Positions 45,405 through 56,892 of a stretch of 64,000 nt of DNA are shown here, in pieces. A program made the position numbers and the translations under genes. Source of the stretch: Phialocephala subalpina (lineage: Eukaryota; Ascomycota; Leotiomycetes; Helotiales; Mollisiaceae); the NCBI GenBank assembly GCA_900073065.1, contig FJOG01000008.1:1083347-1147346 (forward strand), read 5' to 3'. Each line of letters starts with the position of its first letter. The first letter of the stretch is position 1. The notes under the pieces were generated by a model. It was not told where the DNA came from and ran no database searches. It saw only the letters and a list, made by a program, of their open reading frames with translations.

Positions 45405-48400
45405 CTATGGAGGCATTGATGAACTGGTGTTATACACGTCATCGTTGGCATCCTCCGAAACGTAATCATAATCTCGATCAATTGCTCCACGAATCATTTT
45501 GTACAGGTTCCCAGTCGACGGCGTTGTATCTACAATATCGCTACACAAATCAGCTTTGAAAATAATCGATGATGGTCTTGAAAACTTACTAAGGTAGATC
45601 CGGCATCGAAACTAAATGGTTATCGACAAGTCTCAGTCGCCCAAGGCAAGCGGGATCGTCTCCGAAACTGATAAACTGGAGGCCAACATGTTTTTCATGG
45701 AGTCGCGTCTCCCGTAACGTCATGACCATCTCGTCAATTGCTGGGACGATGTTACACTGCGTAGTCCAATTGGCGTCAGTGAAGACATAGACATTAAGCG
45801 GCCGAGTCGTTCCATCTATCCTTCTTTTTTGTTTGATCATCCGCCCATAATCACCCAGCACTTGGTCTAACCGACTGCTCATATCCGTAAGACCCCAATC
45901 GTCTTTGCGAGACTCTCTCTGGCCAAGATGATTGACGATCTTTGTAGACGTATTTTCATGGTATTTTGTTCTAGATGACGCAAAATATAAATCGAGGCCA
46001 TTTTCGTCGTAGTGTTTGAGCATGTATACAATGATGCTGACAAGGTCAGTCATGTCCTTCCAATGTTTTCGCATGGATTCCGAATCGTCAATAATGATGA
46101 CCTGTGCCGCATTAGTAACAGAGGATCGTGGATTGGAAACCGCCAGCGGTAAGGTGGAAACTCACACTATCTCTAGAAGCTAGTTCGTTCAGAACCCACG
46201 CATCACGGAGAACAACAGGGCTTCGTGTCCAGAGGACTCGGATCCGAGACCTCTTGGTTTCTTGTCGCCATTTTTTCGCCTCCACTCTTGACATGTACCT
46301 AACTGCACGACTGGTTCCCTGCTTTGAAAGAGGTTTCACTGATTGAAGACTACTGGGAGTCGCGAGTGGAAGGCAAGTTGAGGGTCGGGAAGGGGAGATC
46401 GGAGTTCTCGGTGAGTGGTATGTAGTATCTGTTTCTGAATAACTTGTGCTGCTTGGTCCAGCAGCATTGTAGTCGAATGGAATATCTAGGCCAAGGTGAT
46501 GGAAGGACTTCATAACTGGGATAGTAGACCCGCTGGCTATTGGTCCTGAGTCTGGCAAGGCTGGTAAATGACGAGACCCCCCGAACATCCCCGGCGTACT
46601 TTCAAAACTCATATGTTGATCGCTGAAACGACGAATTTCTAAGCCTTTGTTGATATTTTCAAAGGGATTGACTGTTAATTGGATTGGAGCACTGGTGACA
46701 CCACAAGGCCTACCGAAGGAAGCGTTGTGTTTGGATCCGGCAACGTCTCGCTGCTTTTCTTGGCCATCCTCCAAAATCGTCGATTCAGTTCGCGGGAGGG
46801 ATTCAAGGTGTGGTCGATTTGAGACATCCGTTGTGCTGGCGATTCTAGAACCGCTAACTGTAGGTAATGTTAGATGGCTATTGCTTCTGGAGGAGGATGG
46901 GCTGTTTGCATGTAGCGTTGGCGTATTTATTGGATTGAGTTCGAATGGGCGAACAGGGGGTTCGGTCCTTTGGCTCTGATTACGCGATAAGTCTGATAGT
47001 ACATCATTAGGGATGACTACATGTGGCCACTGAATGTGGAATTTGTGCAAGGCAGTTGCAAAACTTCCATAAGCCTTGATACAGAAACTCTTCGCATCGC
47101 CCCGATGCTTTTCATCTTGAAGCATTTCCTCAATCATCGGTATAAGTTCCGGCGTAAAGACATCGCTTGTCGAGTTCTGCTTGTCGACAACACTACGATG
47201 CCACTCCTCAACAATCGGTAGCATAGTTGTGCCGTTATGGAAGCAATCTCCGTCATGGAAATCTGGAATCTGTCCAGTCGCGTTTCTCCGAGCTTCGCGA
47301 TACTCGAGTAGCCAGTTTTTTCCACCAGCAATCCAGATGGCGACTTCGCTAAGAATACAGCCGAGGGAGAAAACATCAACTATTGCGTCCACTTTGATGG
47401 TTCCCCGGCCCCATAGCGAGTCTGATCGATAACATTCTGGAGCACCTAATCCCGAGTCAGCAAGAGCCATATAGCAAACCCTAGTCAAACACCTACCATA
47501 TGTACGGGTACCCTGCGCGTCTCGATCGGACCGATCGTCGTTGTCGGAAGTGATTCGTTTCGAGTGACTAGTACCAAGGCCTGCAATCTTGAATATAGAA
47601 GCATAGGGAGAGATGTCAGTGCTCGAATCACTCAGGACGAGAATATTGGCGGGTTTCAAATCTTGGTGCCATCTTCAAATATCAGCAAGGTATGCTATGG
47701 TAAGGAGAGGCCACTTACACCACTTCTTCTCCGTTGTGTAAATCCTTCAGCCCTCTGATCAATCCTAATACTCTCTTCCAGAGCCTTGCTATATCTACTT
47801 CTTCCACCGGAGGCGCATTGTTCATGAAATACTGTTCCAGAGACCCTCTATCGGCATATTCGAGGATTACATGGCAGGTGCTACCGTGTTTAAAGGCAGT
47901 GTAAAAGTTGACAACATTAGGCGATCCATCAGGGCACTGCCGAAGAACCTTCTGAAAAGCTTGAACTTCGTTCTCCCATGACTTCTCAGCGTCTTTCCCG
48001 TGGTATGTCTTCAGTGCGAAGGTACTCGTAGATGTGCCGGTGTAATCCTAGTAATTGTCAATTAGATAGGAAAGGTATAAGTAGAGAGTCGAAACGTACG
48101 GGTAGATGGTTATACAGCGGATGTATATCGATAGAGTGTATTTCCGCGCTCGAGCCTTTGCCTATCAGCTTCTTGGAAGTGAATGGCAGGGCCACCCTCT
48201 GATCCAGTCTTCGATTGCAGTTGGCCTCGATGTCGGGCGGGCAAAATCTCCACTGGGCGTTGCAGAAAGCCTCAAAAAAATCAAGCTCTGGCAGACTTCC
48301 ATCGGATGGAATGTGTTGAGGAACGAATGGAAATTGTCGTGGACGTTCGCTGAATGGCAGGTGTCTGTCGCTGAGCTGTTCACATTCCATGAATCGTTTG

Positions 48401-48675
48401 AGGAAGTTTGCCTTATCGATCGATACAAGGATGCAGAAGACCTTCGAATAGTTGGAGACGACTTCCTTGGGCCTGATTGGGACCGTCTGGCCTTGGTAGA
48501 GGGCGTTGAGCAAGTCGTTGAGAACCGCGTGTTCATGGAACTCTAGATGTTCGCTGATAAGGTCGTACGGCAGAAATGTCCCGTCTTCAGCTATGCCGGT
48601 TGATTTGAAGTTTTCGTCCATCCAAAGATGGAATGCCTGAAAGGCTGCATGTTCGTTGGGCTGGTACTGCGACAT
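45405..48675 (-). CDS. Protein kinase-like / vWA-type fusion, probable pseudokinase
   Basis: Six exons (48100-48675, 47719-48047, 47497-47672, 46166-47445, 45590-46101, 45405-45540), all in phase, encode 1002 aa. The N-terminal ~170 residues are helical. The kinase domain follows: Lys205 in TFALKTYHG, hinge VILEYADRGSLEQYF, catalytic loop HQDLKPANILVL (HRD is HQD), then KIAGLG where the DFG-type motif (usually ADLG here) should be: the metal-binding Asp is Gly333. GTRTYGAPECYRSD is the activation-loop/APE region. A ~330-residue Ser/Pro-rich linker leads to a vWA-like domain starting VIIIDDSESM (D-x-S-x-S at 792-796) and VYVFTDANW. The C-terminus runs DTTPSTGNLYKMIRG. Likely a scaffold or signalling protein. 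ATG 48675 (MSQYQPNE) is the first in frame. Confidence 0.88.
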
Positions 48676-49521
48676 ACCCAAATGGACAATTTTAGAAGGT
48701 GCCCGACGGCCGACGAACTAAAGGGTAGTGCCAGGATCCCATAGTAGAAGCTGTACGACGGTGGCAGCAATGTCTCGGGCGCTGCTGAACACAAATAGGC
48801 CGAGAGAGACAGCTTAGAAGCAAAGCGCTCGTTCGGATAGGCTTCACGGAAACACAAACTGTTGGTTTGGTTGGATGCGCGTGCGCGCGAGGTCACCAAG
48901 GGGGCTGCGGAAAGCGGGTGATGGGCTGGATCGAGAATTGACGGGTAAAAAAAAACATTGGAAGGAGGGAGTTCCTGAAGGGTGAAAGCGATGCGAAGTA
49001 CTGTATCAAAGACGAAATGAGGTCATATTAAGGAATTCAAAATCCTTCGGCACTATCCGAAAGGGGGCAAGGCAGCGCCAAGAGGACACGGACACGGACA
49101 CCTCGCAACCGAGCGACTGAGGTCCCATCATATCCATCTGGCTCTTCAACCACAAATACATGATAGCAATTATCATTTTCACCTCAAAACATGTTGACTC
49201 AACCCACATAGAGCCTTTGCCATCAAAATGTTGTTTCGCGAAGTAGGATCAGCCAGTATTGTCTTCATGATGTGAATTGGGGCGCGTGGCTATCGTGATC
49301 AGCCTCGCAGATCTGCCTTGTTCAGATGAGGCGCGCAGCAGTAGCTCATGGCCCCAACAGTTGACGCATTTAAAGAAGCATGTTCTCCTCATTTCCCATT
49401 CGCTCTTCATACCTCACAACTGAAGAGCCTCTGGTTCCCAAAGTTTTCCCATATATAGTGAGCCGTTAGCCAAGTCCAAATCTGTGGACTGTCACAACTG
49501 GTACACCTTCAGCATCTCGCA
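48676..49521. promoter_or_regulatory. Divergent promoter region
   Basis: About 850 bp between the kinase-like gene (minus) and the CorA-like gene (plus). No coding frame supported; a TATATAG near 49453 lies about 70 bp before the CorA-like ATG and may be its TATA element. Confidence 0.3.
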
Positions 49522-51560
49522 ATGACTGACAATGATGCCTTCCGCGGCTCCGTAGCCAGCTTTGACGACTATCCAAAGAACCTAGTTCATCACAATACTT
49601 ATTATCATATTCTTCAAGCATATGCTGACCGGCTGACTAAGGAAGACGATCGCCTTTTCTGCAATGAAAACGAGACAGACGTTGAACTCTGGGAGTATAA
49701 AGTGGAACCTACAGGTAAGCCTAACTGGGCTAGCCCCTCAAAACGAAGTATATTGCTGAATCGACCTGTTAGGATTTGTGTCATGCAACCCTAAAACTCT
49801 CGAGGAATTGAGAACCCACGTGGCTGGGCTGCACCTCTTTGCCCAGGATGATCCACAATGTAGATTTATGTATGAACGTTGATCCAATCCTCAATATAAT
49901 ATTCTATGGTTCTAGTGTCATGCTAATGCGGAAGCTCAGGTTCGTTTATGCAGGTCACTCAAGAGCCAAATTGAGAATTACGAAAACAATGCTCACGACT
50001 GTGCTCACCTACCATCAGGCCATGGCTCCGTTTGTGGACTTTCTCTTCTCTTTCGGCAAGCAGAAGTATCCACGAGATTTTCACTTCAGTGGAGTATACC
50101 ATGAAAGTCACTTCACAAATGATCAGCAAATTTTGAATTTGCCAGACTTGGGACGCTCAGGTAAAGATTTCCAATTGTGCTATAATCTTAAATCCGCCGA
50201 GTCATCCGGCGAGCACCCAAGAACATCTTGGTCGGTGCGGATTTTAGCAGTGCTCCACTCTTTCGACGTCGTCACTGGAAAATCATTTTGGACTATTGTC
50301 AAGGGAGATGAGCTCATCAAAAAGCGTATAAAGGCTGCCACTAGTCCAACCAACCCTTCACATGCAGTCACTTCAAGTTCGTCCGAATCGTTTTGCTCGA
50401 CACTAGCTATACACTTGATTATCTTCGATTGGTGTCGTGAAGAGTGGCGCTGGTATATCAGCTACCTTGAAGATCTCCAAGAAACTATCACACGCCGGGC
50501 CCTGAGCACAAGCTTTGATCGACCTTCAAATCAAACATCTATTCACCCTACAGATCGCGCGGAAACTAGCACACCTGGAAAGCTTCAACGAACTGTTACC
50601 CAGTTCGTCCAACGAGTTGCATCGGCCACAGGAACTTTGCCACCGCCTCTGACACAAGCATCGTCTTCTTACCCAGCTCCTCCCCCTCGAGAATACGAGC
50701 CCGATCTTCGAAATACAGAGATATTTTCTATCTCTGATCTACAGTCTGTGACACACTACGAAGAAAAATTCAAAGAGCTTTTGTTGGTAATCAGGTCGAA
50801 CATCAAGATTGTTACAGATGTCCAGCAATATTACTTGGAACTTGTCGACTGTCCCGAATTCCCAGATGAGATAAAGCTTGGCTCTAAGAAGAAGCTGAGA
50901 GAATTTGAAAAGACGGTAGCCAGTATTATCAACGACCTCGAAATGCAGTATTCTCGAGCCGACAATTTGCTCTCAACACTGACTAATCGAAAGGCATTGG
51001 TAAGTGCGCTCTCGCATTAAAATTGGATCATCTAAACCTGCCTAGCTAAATGGGATCTTGGATTATCGCAGTATGGAAGCAAGTAAGAGATTTGCAGAAA
51101 ACGCCGAGGCATCTACCAGGGAGATGCAAATCATGACCGAGGAAATGAATACACTTGCCCAGAAAACTAAACAAGAAACCGTCTCTATGCGTATCATTAC
51201 GCTCGTAACTCTGTTCTTCTTGCCTGGCACATTCATCTCGGTATGACACCCTACCTTGTTGGACTTTTCGTTTCTTTTCAATCTCATCAGCACCAACCTG
51301 ATTCTGACAATACCAAATTCTAGACGATCATGAGTACAGACATTCTGCAATATTCTAGGATTGACGGCACCAACAGCTACGAGGAAGATTATTCTTCGGA
51401 GGCACTTAAGCGCTATGTGTCCATCACTATACCATTAATGGCCGTTACGTTCGCTGCCTGGTATATTATGTATTTCTGGATAGACAGGAGACAACACGTC
51501 AAATCATTGAGGCGACGAATGGAAAAGATCCTTCCGCATGGAGGATCCGCTAAGGTTTAG
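49522..51560 (+). CDS. CorA-like metal ion transporter
   Basis: Five exons (49522-49714, 49773-49869, 49940-50999, 51046-51240, 51324-51560) encode 593 aa with every phase matching. The N-terminal half is the soluble fungal CorA-like domain: CNPKTLEELRTHVAG, MLTTVLTYHQAM, a YHESHF-type loop, LCYNLKSAE. A long coiled-coil runs up to the membrane (EASKRFAENAEASTREMQIM). Two spans follow: MRIITLVTLFFLPGTFIS, and after a short loop YVSITIPLMAVTFAAWYIMY. The canonical GMN motif is replaced by LPGTF, as is usual in this fungal branch, so magnesium selectivity should not be assumed. The two-span C-terminus is completed only by the last exon. Complete and intact. Confidence 0.85.
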
Positions 51561-53828
51561 CGTGAGGCCAGTTCTGGTGACGCTACTTACGGCTTTTGCA
51601 GTTGCTACGCCAAATAAAGTCGCAAGAGATCTAGTACCTGCAAGCATTTCTGTCAACCCAGTTTCCATCATTGGCACTACTTTGACAGACGATTCAATGT
51701 AACCAGTCCCTAATTTCTACATGATTCCCCAATTCTAACATAAACCAGAACACTCGTTTCACACGACATCAATATCCAACGACATAAAAAATTAGTATAA
51801 CCGTATAACCCTAAAAACAGTTTCCTTAAGTACATGCTACTATTTCTTTAGAAGAGAAAATACAGGCGGCGATACTCGCGTATCGAGTGTGGCGTAATGG
51901 TTTATTGTGCTTTCGTGTTCGGAGTTCCTGGGTTTCAGAGGTAACCACGGAGGAGCTGAATATTGTGTTATTGCCAGAGGGCTTTAGCATGACAGGCTCT
52001 GTTAACGAGATTGGAAAAGATGTGGGAAGGTTGTACTTGTGCCAGTAGCGATTAGATTTCCGTAACGTGTTGAGCTCAAGATTTTGCCAATTTTCTTGTC
52101 GACTGTGGGTATTCCTTTGCAAATTTAGCTGTCTACTTTATTGCTCAGCTTACAAGCATCCTTCTATTCAACGTAATTACAGATTACATCTCTTTCGAAC
52201 ACGATACTGCGTTGTATTCGTTTTGGATGCGTGGAAGGAATATGCCACTGAACCAGTAATATATAAGTTTAAATCCCGGTAGATAATCTGAGGTGATTCA
52301 AGTGTTCACATAATATGGAATGGAATAATGCTTCTCCTGGGGTAGTGTGGAACAAACGCAGAGTTTTCTTAGGAACTCTTGTACCCTGTGGACAATATTT
52401 AGTCTTGATGAAGTAATTTGACATCGTTGTTTTAGATTGTGATAGACAAACTATATATGTAATTACAAGTAATCCAATGGATGCTGCTGTGTTGAGTGAG
52501 GGTGTACGAAAAATTTCTCAGTACCGAAAGTGTGAGAAGCCTACCAGTGTGGGAATGCTTACAACCAAATTAAATGTTGGTAGAAAGGTATCTACATGGT
52601 CATAGAGACGTTACATGGGAGACAGCCTTCTGAGGCAATTTCTGTAGAATAATTCGCAAAACAGAAATGCTAATCCGAACTAGTCTTTCGATTTCCTTCA
52701 GGCTTTAGCCTAAATATTGACGGTCCCGATATTCCGACGGCATTTCCCCCAAGGTTAGTGAACAGCCAATAGTAGGAATAAGAAACGCAAGCAACAATTT
52801 GACAATACATAGAAGCCAAATGCACCTGGGACGAAGAAAAAAAAGTTGTGTTCAACTACTAGGGATGAAACGCGTGCAGCCGTTGGGGAAGGTTGCGTCT
52901 TTGCCGGCGACGAACCAGCCGATTCTGGTGTCGCGTTGGAGGCCTTTGGGATATCTGTAACCTGTTGATCACAGATTCGAATCAGTTCACTGCTTTCATG
53001 CATTGTGGCAAGCAAAACTGCATGTCTCGGGATATGTCCTGGCCGCAAATCCAAAAGCCAACAAGGGTGATAGAAATGTTGCGTCAAGGTTACTTACACA
53101 CCCGCCTTCTCTGCAACAACATGATAGCACCAATGATCGCGGTGAAGTGGTTGTTTATGGGCTCCTAGACCGATGGAGAAGCAGACTGTGTTCATTATTT
53201 GGGGTTTCGAGACAGCATAAGTCTTGTCGCTAGACCAGAACCACTTCAAGAAGTTAGTACTATGTTTTCAGCACATGGAAAGAGTCAAAGAGGATGAAAC
53301 TTCCTTGAGAGCTCCCAACACAGCAGAATTCAAAAGGCGAAACAATGGCTTGATTACATTCTTGGTGTTGAGGAATTTGTCGCAAGTGGTTTGGTAGAGC
53401 GGGTGCATGATCACTTCTCGGGCACAGGTGGGGGAAACCATCAGTTGGTATGCGCGCCGCGTCTCCTTATCACTTGCGGAACTGGTCAGGGCAAAAGGAA
53501 TAATATTTTATGTCAAAACCTGCCCTTCTAGCTAAGTGAACTCCGATACACCTCGATGGATATGCATGACTGCTCGACGTGTTGGGATGTAAGAAGGGCG
53601 AGGAAATAGGCTTTCAAGGGCGTTTCTTGTTTCAAGCCAAGTAACGAAATGAAAAGATGGAATGTACTTATGAAACAGTCACAGAATATTTGACTAAGAG
53701 TTGTTGGGCGAGTGCTTCCTCTCAAAAGGTATTTTATACCAACGATGCAGCAGAATCGCTTGCCGCTATCTCCGTCACACGGTTCACCCCAGGATTCCGA
53801 TTATCACGGTCATAATAATAGTCGATGC
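51561..53828. other. Long intergenic region, no supported gene
   Basis: 2.3 kb; frames are short (longest 110 codons, minus 52755-53087) with no domain. Nothing convincing besides scattered AT-rich stretches. Confidence 0.4.
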
Positions 53829-54260
53829 TCACAATACACCCGTTCCCAAAGTGCTTGCTCCCGCAAGTTGAACAGCCTCCAATATTCCTGATATCCTGCT
53901 ACGCATTCCACATGTCATCGCCGGTAATCTCGCAATTAGCGCCGTTCTCGTCGGTGCCTTGAATATATACTTTGCAGCCAAATTGCTCCCAATTCGCCCA
54001 GCAATTTCCCGAAACAGCGAGTGAGACTCCATTTGAAGTATAGATTTTGGAGCCACGCTGCATGTTGTTGACTGCCTTGTCGCAGAACTTAACGTTTGTG
54101 GTGCTGCAGAGAGTTTCGCCTTGCAGTCGTATGGAACGGTCCCTACGCATGACGCTTCTTTATTGGGGGAGAAGGGATTCCAATGATCGGGGCAAGGATT
54201 AAAGACATTTGTAAACGGTCCATAGCTCTCAGCCTGACCAACAAAATGGGTAGGATCCAC
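53829..54260 (-). pseudogene. KP4-like Cys-rich secreted protein, degraded
   Basis: Minus-strand frames hold pieces of a cysteine-rich secreted domain: a CDK/Cys segment, GNCWANWEQFGCKVYIQG with Cys at both ends, and a C-terminal GGCSTCGS block followed by a short strand. The spacing of Cys and the C-x-x-C-G-S block recall the KP4-like killer-toxin family of fungi, which block calcium channels in the known viral member. The pieces lie in two frames (shift near 54110-54150) and an in-frame TAG near 53903-53905 splits the C-terminal part. No intact start or signal peptide is seen. I read it as a relic; family assignment is by weak Cys pattern only. Confidence 0.45.
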
Positions 54261-54489
54261 AGTCGAGGCGCAGATAGGAAGGGTCCATTTGTAGGTGTAA
54301 ACGTTCCGATCGATTTGTCTTCAACACATCTTCGGGTTTCGTTCCCCGCTCAAACTAGCTCTAATTAAACCTCGCGTAATCAAACTGTCAGGCCACAGGC
54401 GTGCTATCGACGTTCCAACGCTATTTAATCCCTATCCCTCATTCGGCAGTAAAAGTCTCCGCAGCTCCAGCACTGCCTTCGAATGCAGG

Positions 54490-54798
54490 CTAGGTCTTGA
54501 CAGTACCCTTCTTTCCATCATGATCCTTCGAGCGAGTGGAACAACCACCCTCGGCTACAACCTCCCTCATCTTCTTCACGACCTCTTTGATCGTCTCACT
54601 AGATTCCATGCTGTTCTCTCTGGAGCAGATTTTGAAGAGGTAGGAGTGGAAAAGACTCGTCCTCCTGTCCCCTTCGGTTTCTTGGCCGAGCGAGTCTTTG
54701 GCGCTATAGTGGTGATGATCGTAATTATTTTTTGTTGTATTGATGTTTAATTGGTCCCTTCTTTCCATCATGATCCTTCGAGCGAGTGGAACAACCAC
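54490..54798 (-). CDS. Hypothetical ORF across the tandem duplication, doubtful
   Basis: A 102-codon minus frame spans the junction of the two 250-bp copies. It is Lys/Glu-rich with a helical piece (TIKEVVKKMREVVAEGG) and ends KGTVKT. Another minus frame over the same bases is also basic and open for a while. The duplication (250 bp, not a multiple of three) shifts frame between copies, so this ORF starts out of frame in copy two. No domain recognised; it may be a remnant of a gene 3' end. Confidence 0.3.
   Translation of the reverse strand: MVVPLARRIMMERRDQLNINTTKNNYDHHHYSAKDSLGQETEGDRRTSLFHSYLFKICSRENSMESSETIKEVVKKMREVVAEGGCSTRSKDHDGKKGTVKT
54506..54755. repeat. Tandem duplication, copy 1 of 2 (250 bp)
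   Basis: Starts CCCTTCTTTCCATCATGATC and ends TTTAATTGGT. Identical by eye to the next 250 bp over its whole length. Confidence 0.95.
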
Positions 54799-55005
54799 CC
54801 TCGGCTACAACCTCCCTCATCTTCTTCACGACCTCTTTGATCGTCTCACTAGATTCCATGCTGTTCTCTCTGGAGCAGATTTTGAAGAGGTAGGAGTGGA
54901 AAAGACTCGTCCTCCTGTCCCCTTCGGTTTCTTGGCCGAGCGAGTCTTTGGCGCTATAGTGGTGATGATCGTAATTATTTTTTGTTGTATTGATGTTTAA
55001 TTGGT
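54756..55005. repeat. Tandem duplication, copy 2 of 2 (250 bp)
   Basis: Perfect copy of 54506-54755, head to tail without spacer. Flanks differ: AGTA before copy 1 against TGGT at the junction. Perfect identity means a very recent duplication or an assembly artefact. Confidence 0.95.
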
Positions 55006-55316
55006 TTGCAAGGAATGAAGTGGGAGCGGCACGAAGAAAGGGGTTTAAGCGAGAGGCTACGCGAATGTTGTTGCGCCTAGAACTTTTTCAGGCTGGCACA
55101 CTTTGGTAGGACACAAGATCATATGTTATTTGGTTCCACAATGGACTCATTGCTTGGACGGAGGATGCAGAGAAAAGATCATGCAATAGACTACACAGCG
55201 CGACAGCTACATGAAAGCATCAAACCTGATAGATACCTGGCTCATCTGCATAACTTGCTCCTTCTCTCTTGACGCCGTTCCCACATTGCGATGCCATCAT
55301 AAACCCATACCTTTGG
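55006..55316. other. Intergenic, no supported gene
   Basis: Short stretch between the duplication and the 2EXR gene's 3' end; nothing seen. Confidence 0.4.
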
Positions 55317-56312
55317 TCAGAAAGAACTCCTCCGGCTTCGGTGAACATGGTGTGGAATCAGGCGAAGTCTCTTCGTTGGCTTTAAATTTTCCAATGTCTT
55401 CCCTCTTCTCTTGATCCGCAACTCCTGAAGCTTTGCTCTCTTTGTTGGCTCCAACTTCTCCAACGTCTCTCCGCCTCTCTTGACTGGCAGCTTTCCATAC
55501 TTAACAGAAGTGATCTTCTTCAACGGTCTTTCCGCACCCTCGCCAGTCTGCCAATCTAGCAGCTGCTCTTGAAAGCAGGTCATCAGATCTTTGCCTTCCT
55601 GCCACGGGAACAATTGTGTGTTGCCAGTAAAGTCAGACAAGATGGTTTCGGCTCCACATCCCAGGCCTTTGTTAGTCTCGACAAGAAGAACTTCCTCCGC
55701 TGCAGGGAAACTCAGCCAGAGGGCAAACATGGGATCTTCTCCGCCATCAGATTCATAGGCCACCCTCTTGATTTGCCCCCTCGAATAATATGACAACACG
55801 CTTAGGCCACAGGTCTGCATATCGCATTCATGAAGACGGCCTCGGCATTTCTGGCATTGAAAATGGGCGAAATCGGCAGACATGTCGAAGTATACTGTGC
55901 TTGGAACTATATGCATGTGACCAAAAGATAGCTGGTACCACTTCAGGGCTACTTGTCTGGACTCGATACATGCATGAAGGAGACATGGTACTTTCGCCTT
56001 TGAGTAGACGATGCGGAAATCTTTGTCTGATTTGACTTGGAATATCTTGACCACTCTAGGGCCGGGTCGAGCAGCCTCCCAAATCAGCAATCGTAGCTCG
56101 GGAGGGAGTTTGGTGAAGAGATGGAATTCGGGCAGGACAATGTCCCAACGATTTTTGGACTTTGGGGTGTGGGATTTCGAGGCTTTTGATGGGAAGTTCT
56201 TCGTGAGATATCTCGCGGAAAGTTAGCTACAATGCGCAAAACCAAAGGCTGGATTTGGAACCTACTTGCGCTGAGGATGCACTCTCAGATTGTCCCGAGA
56301 TAGCTGGGACAT
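55317..56312 (-). CDS. 2EXR-domain protein with C-terminal repeat
   Basis: Two exons (56266-56312, 55317-56211), 54-bp intron (GTAGGT...CGCGAG), encode 313 aa. Start MSQLSRDNLRVHPQRK; splicing joins it to YLTKNFPSKASKS. The 2EXR signature is FHLFTKLPPELRLLIWEAAR at about residues 43-62, followed by LLHACIESRQVALKWYQ. A small Cys cluster (FQCQKCRGRLHECDMQTCG) sits in the middle and could bind zinc. The C-terminus holds an approximate double repeat: KRGGETLEKLEPTKRAKLQE then KRRGKTLENLKPTKRLRLIP, strongly basic and nuclear-signal-like. The family is expanded and uncharacterised. The second 2EXR gene of the window. The unusual donor-poor acceptor (CGCGAG) is chosen because it alone keeps the frame. 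Confidence 0.72.
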
Positions 56313-56892
56313 TGTGGTGACGCTCGCAAGCTTGGCTATGGGGGCTTCATTGGTACGAAGCGCATGGTAGACGGGCCTAGTCGGTGCTAGCGCAATGATG
56401 ATGCGAAGGGCTCCGATACAGACTATCGTGAGGTTCGTGACGAGCTTGGACAAAGCTGAACTGCGTCACCATTAGCAAATGAGACATTAATTGTAGGCGC
56501 GTTCTTGCTTACCCCATGGTTACGTTTGCCGCTGTGAGTTCAAGATAAATCGCGTTCGAGGCAGTGTCTGCGCGGTCGTAACTGCTGAAATATGGAGGAC
56601 GCGTCGACTGCGATGTTGTGCGTGGGAGATAAAAGTTTTGGGAAGGAAGGAAGGACGGATGGGAAGGCAGTTGCATCAAATTAACGCTAAGCCCGAACCG
56701 AACCAAGTTCGGCTCGATATAATCGAATGTCCCAGAGCTTGAAGGAATTCATGCTCAAAAATCCGAAGCTCGGAAGGCAGCCCATCGTTTGATATAAGCA
56801 GCCGAGTTGGCTGTCTTTTATGTTGCATCGCGGTCGCTGGAATCTCAATCGATAAGCTCAATGTTCCACGAGTTCTGGTACATTCTGGCGCA
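56313..56892. other. Intergenic, no supported gene
   Basis: Contains only short minus frames; likely promoter of the 2EXR gene and 3' flank of the protease-like gene. Confidence 0.35.
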
